DNA of 9,102 nt from Lachnospiraceae bacterium UBA3633 (GTDB lineage: Bacteria > Bacillota > Clostridia > Lachnospirales > Lachnospiraceae). The position numbers were made by a program, and so were the translations under genes. Below the pieces are notes generated by a model that did no database searches, was not told the origin of the DNA, and saw only the letters and a list, made by a program, of their open reading frames with translations. The stretch lies in NCBI GenBank assembly GCA_002374095.1, contig DFKY01000016.1, positions 1-9,102 on the forward strand, in the 5' to 3' direction. Positions 5,392 to 9,102 of the stretch are shown here, one piece after another (position 1 is the stretch's first letter; the number at the start of each line of letters is the position of its first letter).

Positions 5392-5402
5392 AATATACAT
5401 AT

Positions 5403-5430
5403 ATTTTAATACATTTTTGGCAAATGTCAA
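5403..5430 (-). promoter_or_regulatory. Promoter of the HU-rqcP-divIC operon
   Basis: On the minus strand a consensus -35 TTGACA (5425-5430) and -10 TAAAAT (5403-5408) are 16 bases apart, a strong sigma-A promoter. Transcription would start near 5396, leaving a leader of about 80 bases before HU. Confidence 0.85.
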
Positions 5431-5460
5431 GAAAAAAGTTAGTATTTTCAAACATTTTTG

Positions 5461-5478
5461 ACCACTATATATAGTGGT
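5461..5478. repeat. 18-bp perfect palindrome at the end of the FAD gene
   Basis: ACCACTATATATAGTGGT equals its own reverse complement and touches the stop codon of the FAD dehydrogenase gene. In the direction of that gene it is followed by CAAAAATG rather than a T run, so it is a poor intrinsic terminator. It lies upstream of the HU -35 box and could be a protein-binding site or an mRNA 3'-end stabiliser. Confidence 0.5.
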
Positions 5479-7208
5479 TACTTTTTCATAATATTTTGCA
5501 GTATTTTCATGGCAACTCTTACGCCATCCGCTGCAGATGACATTATACCACCGCCATGCCCTAAGCCTTCGCCACAAGGATAAAAGTTTTCTACATTACA
5601 CATATAGTTTTCATCCCTTTCGAGTAAAACTGGCGAACTTGTCCTTGTCTCCACTCCAGCAAGAACCGCTGTAGGAGCATCACTATAAAAACCGCACATT
5701 TTCTTGTTAAAATATGCCAATGCTTTTTTTATGCACTCATTTATATCAAACTTAACGCCTACATTTTCATACACACTAAAGAGTAAGCCTGATTTTTTAG
5801 CCTGCCCTTTAAATATTTCATCCATATTTATATTTTCATCATTTGTCACAAATGGTATATAGCCCTTTTCTAATTCATATGCCTTTTTCTCAACTCTTTC
5901 TTGAAACTCTATCATCTGAAGCGGTGAACACTGTGGCACTTCTTTTAGAGAAGTGCTATACTGGCTCTCTCGTAAAGGCGAGCTATGTGAGCCCGCTCGT
6001 AAAGGCGAGCTATGTGAGCCTTCTATATCTTCAGGCTTCACTGTCACAACAATTGCAGAATTAGCATACTTGCCACTTCTGTCATTGTAACTCATGCCAT
6101 TTATTGAAAGCATACCTTTTTTATTGGATGAATTGATAATATAGCCACCTGGGCACATGCAGAAACTATACACAGAGCGACCGCCACCCACATCACATGT
6201 AAGCTTATAAATTGCAGGTGGAAGTTGTACATTTTTTTGAATGGATGAACTTTGCAAACCTTCTTGCAAAGGCGAGTTATGTGAACTCATCCCATATTGT
6301 ATATTGTCAATAAATGCTTGTTTATGTGCTATTCTATACCCCACTGCAATAGTTTTTGCTTTTAGGTTAAAACCATTTTTTAATAAATCTCTAAATGTAT
6401 CTCGAGCACTATTACCTATCGCAAGAATAATGGGTGTACCTTGTGTTGACAATCTCTGCGAACACATTTCTTCATAGCTCCACTTGGAATTATAATGTAT
6501 CTCTCCTCCAAGTCTTACAATCTCGTCTCGCATATTTTTTATCACATCTATAAGTTTATCTGTACCAATATGTGGCATACTTTCATAGAGTATCTTTTCA
6601 TCAGCACCAAATCTTACAAATGTCTCAAGTATAAACTTGTATATGCCATCTCTATCTTTATTATTTGTATTTAACTTACCATCTGAAAATGCACCTGCCC
6701 CGCCTTCACCAAAGCATACATTCGACTCTTCATCAATTTCCATAGTGTCGAAAAACTTCTTTGTATCTACTACCCTTTCATCAAGAGCTTTTCCTCGTTC
6801 ATAAATTATAGGTTTTATACCATTAAGTGCAAAGATATAACTTGCAAAAATTCCAGCAGGTCCAAAGCCAACCACTATAGGTCGAAGTAGACTTTCCATT
6901 CCTTCTCTCGCTATCTCATCTTTTAGTCCCAAAACTTCTGGATCAAATGTCATTGGCTCATACTTCTCTAACTTTTTCTTTGCGGCTACAATGCCTTTAA
7001 CAAAATTGTCACTTTTTACAAAGTCAAAGGCAACATTATACACAAAAAAGATATTATTTTTATCCCTTGCATCTGTTGATTTCTTAAGTATCTTAAATGT
7101 AGTCCAATCAATATCCTGAGCATTAATTTTCAATGTCGCAACTAACTTCTTTTTTAGGTCGTCGACGCTACCACCTATATTTAGTTTTATTTGACTTAGC
7201 CGATACAT
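5478..7208 (-). CDS. FAD-dependent dehydrogenase (COG2509 type) with in-frame repeat insertions
   Basis: A 576-residue soluble flavoprotein of the uncharacterised FAD-dependent dehydrogenase family. The N-terminal ~100 residues (YRLSQIKLNIGG...) form the small domain typical of this family. The FAD-binding Rossmann motif is VVGFGPAGIFASY (about 112-124), followed by the family signature CFGEGGAGAFSDGKLNT (about 165-181), FCMCPGGYI (about 349-357), and the C-terminal flavin motif YPCGEGLGHGGGI (about 543-555). The reaction is unknown. Two loops, about residues 308-325 and 397-432, consist of 9-residue repeats absent from my memory of relatives and encoded by hairpin-forming DNA. I chose the second ATG because family members begin near MYRL; an ATG three codons earlier (7217) is possible. 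No Shine-Dalgarno site precedes either. Confidence 0.88.
   Translation of the reverse strand: MYRLSQIKLNIGGSVDDLKKKLVATLKINAQDIDWTTFKILKKSTDARDKNNIFFVYNVAFDFVKSDNFVKGIVAAKKKLEKYEPMTFDPEVLGLKDEIAREGMESLLRPIVVGFGPAGIFASYIFALNGIKPIIYERGKALDERVVDTKKFFDTMEIDEESNVCFGEGGAGAFSDGKLNTNNKDRDGIYKFILETFVRFGADEKILYESMPHIGTDKLIDVIKNMRDEIVRLGGEIHYNSKWSYEEMCSQRLSTQGTPIILAIGNSARDTFRDLLKNGFNLKAKTIAVGYRIAHKQAFIDNIQYGMSSHNSPLQEGLQSSSIQKNVQLPPAIYKLTCDVGGGRSVYSFCMCPGGYIINSSNKKGMLSINGMSYNDRSGKYANSAIVVTVKPEDIEGSHSSPLRAGSHSSPLRESQYSTSLKEVPQCSPLQMIEFQERVEKKAYELEKGYIPFVTNDENINMDEIFKGQAKKSGLLFSVYENVGVKFDINECIKKALAYFNKKMCGFYSDAPTAVLAGVETRTSSPVLLERDENYMCNVENFYPCGEGLGHGGGIMSSAADGVRVAMKILQNIMKK
5913..6020 (-). repeat. Four tandem 27-nt in-frame repeats in the FAD gene
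   Basis: Read on the minus strand, this stretch is four 27-nt units encoding GSHSSPLRA, GSHSSPLRE, SQYSTSLKE and VPQCSPLQM. The first two are almost identical in DNA (25-base cores at 5969-5993 and 5996-6020); the other two are diverged. The DNA forms small hairpins: GCTCG/CGAGC at 5995-6010 and a perfect 8-bp stem at 5936-5956. All units keep the reading frame of the host gene. They lie between two conserved parts of the enzyme, so they probably form a surface loop. Confidence 0.85.
6234..6287 (-). repeat. Second in-frame repeat insertion in the FAD gene (two 27-nt units)
   Basis: Two 27-nt units encode SSHNSPLQE and GLQSSSIQK, related to the units at 5913-6020; the core TCACATAxCTCGCCTTT is shared. 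CTTTGCAA (6264-6271 on the minus strand) pairs with TTGCAAAG (6250-6257) in a perfect 8-bp hairpin with a 6-base loop. GGATGA/TCATCC (6243-6248 and 6287-6292) could mark the ends of the insert. Confidence 0.75.
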
Positions 7209-7255
7209 GCAATTCATTATAACTATATAATATATTCCCCATTTGACGTTTGCTT

Positions 7256-7308
7256 CTATAAATTATACATTATAGCACCATCTATTTTATTATCAAGGGG
7301 TAAGTTGC
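7256..7308 (-). pseudogene. Short remnant of a copy of the adjacent secreted-protein gene
   Basis: On the minus strand this stretch encodes LDNKIDGAI followed by a stop codon a few triplets later. The same nine residues occur in the large gene to the right (SSLDNKIDGAISAY), in the same orientation. The DNA matches at 21 of 23 positions (7275-7297 against 8971-8993). A further match (aagttgc, 7302-7308 against 9012-9018) follows after a 14-base deletion, which breaks the frame. It looks like the debris of a duplicate or a paralog. The match is short, so chance is not fully excluded. Confidence 0.5.
7269..7296 (-). promoter_or_regulatory. Promoter of the FAD dehydrogenase gene
   Basis: On the minus strand TTGATA (7291-7296) and TATAAT (7269-7274) are 16 bases apart, with a TGC extension just before the -10 box. 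The match to sigma-A consensus is very good. The predicted start near 7262 gives a leader of about 54 bases. The promoter lies wholly within the LDNKIDGAI-coding remnant described at 7256-7308. Confidence 0.8.
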
Positions 7309-7421
7309 CCTGCTATTAATTATTTCAATGCTGTTATCGGGAATATATATTCCTATATTTTTATATTTTTTTCCACTACTAATTATAGAAATTTTTTCCA
7401 GATCAAACAATAAAAACTTAT
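7298..7421. other. AT-rich gap with no supported gene
   Basis: This stretch separates the terminator of the right-hand gene from the FAD-gene promoter. It holds a 14-bp palindrome GGAATATATATTCC (7340-7353) and a minus-strand frame of about 42 codons (7282-7410) that would have to begin with TTG and has no ribosome site. I do not support a gene here. The frame may be further debris of an older gene. Confidence 0.5.
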
Positions 7422-7453
7422 AAAAAAATAAGGGTTACACCCCTTATTTTTTT
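7422..7453 (-). terminator. Terminator of the right-hand secreted-protein gene
   Basis: A perfect 13-bp stem (7422-7434 with 7441-7453; AAGGG/CCCTT core extended by seven A:T pairs) and the loop TTACAC form a Rho-independent terminator that reads well on the minus strand and ends in seven T. The TAA stop codon of the gene (7452-7454) is part of the stem, so coding ends inside the terminator. Confidence 0.92.
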
Positions 7454-9102
7454 AACCAGAAGTAGTAATATAATAGTCACTAAATTGTGTCAATTCAACA
7501 TATTCTGTCCCAGGCGGGTTCCAAATCATATAAAGTTCTTCACCTTTATATAAGCTAGGCACTTTAACAGAAACCACAGTATTAGTAGGCACAATAGCCA
7601 TTCCACTACCAGCGGCGACATTAGTTTCAGAGCTTCCAATCTTAAACGACCAAGCAGGAATATTGGCAGCCTGATGATTGATGTCCCACGGCCGTTTACT
7701 AACACCGAGATTTATTTGATTTGTTTCCGATGATTCAAACTTTAGTTTAAATTCAACATCACAATCTTCCTCAAAGGTTCCAAGGAACATCCCCTCATCC
7801 ATAAAGTGTTCTTTTTTATTGCTATCCATGTAACTAACCAGAGATGCACGAATCATAGAGAATGAGTTACTAGAATCCTGTTGAAAGGAATCTTTCTCAG
7901 TTGCTCGCCAAAAAGGCATCGAAAAAAACACGAAGTTGTTATAATTTCCCATCCTATGAGTGACGGCATTAAAATTCCAAAATGCTTCCTTATCCTTAAA
8001 ATTGAAATAATTTTCGCTATAAGCAACTTTAGTATTTTCTGGAGTTGTTCGGTCGACAGGGGCAAAAGAAAACCCATCATCATTATAAGCAGGTAGATTA
8101 GCATCACCGGCAAAAATCATTGTATTCTCGCCAGCCAAACGAATATTCACCACCCGCGTCCAAGGTTGGTCATTCCAGTTAGACGAACCCATTGTCGGTG
8201 TTACCGTAACATCATTCAGAATCGTTCCGAGAGGAGCTTCTGCATCCGATAAAGACGACCATTGCGAACGCTTCCAGCTCCCAGTGTCCTGTTTTACGCC
8301 CGAACAGTATTGATGATAGGTAGCCGCCTTCATAGCGGCTTCTGTCCAAGTATCAAATTCGCGCGGTTGAGAACTTACCCAACGACCATTGTACGGGTAG
8401 CCCGACCAAGGATGCCGAGTATACCCGAGAAAGACATAATCCAACCAGAGCATGGTTCCATTCATTGTACCGTCCCATGGGGCTCCATAGGAAGCTTTCA
8501 CATAATAGAGGTTATCTTGGCCATACAACCTATCACGCAGCCGCCAAACAGTATGCTGCGCACCATTTATATTTCTTGTTTTTGTGGACTTATCGATACG
8601 ATAGAGATATCCCATATTTCCATCATATTGACGTGTTTTGTCGTGCCAACCAGCACGAATTGCCATGTACCCATCTCCGGTGCCACGGTGGTTTGGCGGC
8701 ACAGCGAAAGCCATACTTGTTGTTGCCACGATAAAATAATCGGCATCATTATCTATCATTGTATTTGAAGTCCAACGAGAGACCATCGTCTTCACGTCAC
8801 GTTCAATCATCTTAGGGACAGACAACCTGTAATAATCTGATGTGACATCATTCCACAACTCTTTATTCATACCATAATAAGCAGTAAGCGGAAAAGTGTA
8901 GCCACAAGCGGCATCAAGCGAATATAATTTTTTTTTAGAAATATTAATCCCAGATAAGTAAGCAGAAATCGCCCCATCTATCTTATTATCAAGAGACGAA
9001 TTATAACGGTCAAGTTGCGACTGAAAGTCATTTTTCATTGAGTCGAACTCGGCCTTTGTGATAAACGCAGCGCCGTCATTGTCTCCGACTACGGCGGCGA
9101 AA
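7452..9102 (-). CDS. Probable secreted protein of unknown function (5' end beyond window)
   Basis: The frame is open to the right edge, giving 549 residues plus stop; the true start lies outside. The visible beginning reads FAAVVGDNDGAAFITKAEFDS. The alanine-rich start resembles the end of a signal peptide (cleavage after an A-x-A-like site), so perhaps only the signal peptide is missing. A short coiled-coil segment (KAEFDSMKNDFQSQLDRYNS) and SLDNKIDGAISAYLSG follow. The middle is rich in Trp, Tyr and Asn (WLDYVFLGYTRHPWSGYPYN) and looks like a globular extracellular fold. The last ~110 residues look like a beta domain. No enzyme or phage motif is recognised. ATG at 9038 lacks a ribosome site and is rejected. 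Base composition is richer in GC than the neighbours: three 60-base lines here counted 27, 29 and 30 G+C, against 17 in a line of the EamA gene. Confidence 0.8.
   Translation of the reverse strand, partial: FAAVVGDNDGAAFITKAEFDSMKNDFQSQLDRYNSSLDNKIDGAISAYLSGINISKKKLYSLDAACGYTFPLTAYYGMNKELWNDVTSDYYRLSVPKMIERDVKTMVSRWTSNTMIDNDADYFIVATTSMAFAVPPNHRGTGDGYMAIRAGWHDKTRQYDGNMGYLYRIDKSTKTRNINGAQHTVWRLRDRLYGQDNLYYVKASYGAPWDGTMNGTMLWLDYVFLGYTRHPWSGYPYNGRWVSSQPREFDTWTEAAMKAATYHQYCSGVKQDTGSWKRSQWSSLSDAEAPLGTILNDVTVTPTMGSSNWNDQPWTRVVNIRLAGENTMIFAGDANLPAYNDDGFSFAPVDRTTPENTKVAYSENYFNFKDKEAFWNFNAVTHRMGNYNNFVFFSMPFWRATEKDSFQQDSSNSFSMIRASLVSYMDSNKKEHFMDEGMFLGTFEEDCDVEFKLKFESSETNQINLGVSKRPWDINHQAANIPAWSFKIGSSETNVAAGSGMAIVPTNTVVSVKVPSLYKGEELYMIWNPPGTEYVELTQFSDYYITTSG

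Noticed and set aside
5461..5478. Intrinsic terminator for the FAD gene
   Set aside because: The palindrome is not followed by a T run in the gene's direction, so I list it only as a palindrome.
5341..5577. Minus-strand 78-codon frame overlapping the end of the FAD gene
   Set aside because: It lies out of frame over the conserved C-terminus of the dehydrogenase and the HU promoter; it looks like a shadow.
5913..6020. CRISPR-like array
   Set aside because: The repeats are directly tandem with no unique spacers, lie inside a coding frame and keep it; no cas genes are nearby.
7282..7410. Minus-strand frame of about 42 codons between the terminator and the FAD promoter
   Set aside because: It would need a TTG start, has no ribosome site, and its translation is not recognised. 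Chance or old debris is more likely than a gene.
8262..8768. Plus-strand open frames opposite the right-hand gene
   Set aside because: They have no ribosome site and lie antisense to a long frame that runs to a proper terminator.
7452..9102. Phage tail fibre or other prophage structural gene
   Set aside because: The Trp/Tyr-rich protein could suggest a phage, but no phage neighbours, integrase or attachment site are visible, and a signal-peptide-like start fits a secreted protein better.

Overview
The window looks like a chromosomal segment of a low-GC, Gram-positive anaerobe of the class Clostridia, possibly a non-sporulating Lachnospiraceae-like organism; that placement is inference. The clues are AT-rich genes with strong AGGAGG-type ribosome binding sites, a long-form ribosome hibernation factor (S30AE domain plus C-terminal domain), a linked HU - rqcP - divIC cluster, and tRNA genes without an encoded CCA end. 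Nearly everything is on the minus strand; hpf is the only plus-strand gene.

Layout. 1-400: a tRNA cluster read right to left as Asp(GTC), Tyr(GTA), Val(TAC), Thr(TGT) and a second Tyr cut by the window edge, with a promoter at 429-457. 466-1969: a SEC-C zinc-motif protein followed by an ornithine cyclodeaminase-family enzyme. 2006-2038: a perfectly palindromic intergenic region giving two mirror-image extended -10 promoters, one for that pair and one for hpf (2068-2607). 2625-4467: an operon of an EamA/DMT transporter, cytidine deaminase and ribonuclease HI, converging on hpf at a shared hairpin terminator. 4533-5316: HU, RqcP (S4 domain) and DivIC/FtsB in a tight operon with its own promoter, a palindrome-rich leader and a terminator. 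5478-7208: a large FAD-dependent dehydrogenase of the COG2509 type, carrying two in-frame insertions made of 27-nt hairpin-forming repeats. 7452 to the right edge: the 3' part of a gene for a probably secreted protein of unknown function, clearly richer in GC than its neighbours.

How the genes fit together. Most of the window is housekeeping: translation (tRNAs, HPF, RqcP), nucleoid structure (HU), division (DivIC), pyrimidine salvage (Cdd) and RNA:DNA hybrid removal (RNase HI). The unusual content is regulatory and evolutionary. Control sites overlap one another and coding ends: terminators include stop codons, and a -35 box lies in a terminator stem. The transporter mRNA is predicted to be leaderless. 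The FAD-gene promoter appears to sit inside a decayed copy of the neighbouring secreted-protein gene. A tRNA-Val has mismatched acceptor halves. I found no CRISPR array, insertion sequence, prophage module or recognisable defence system.
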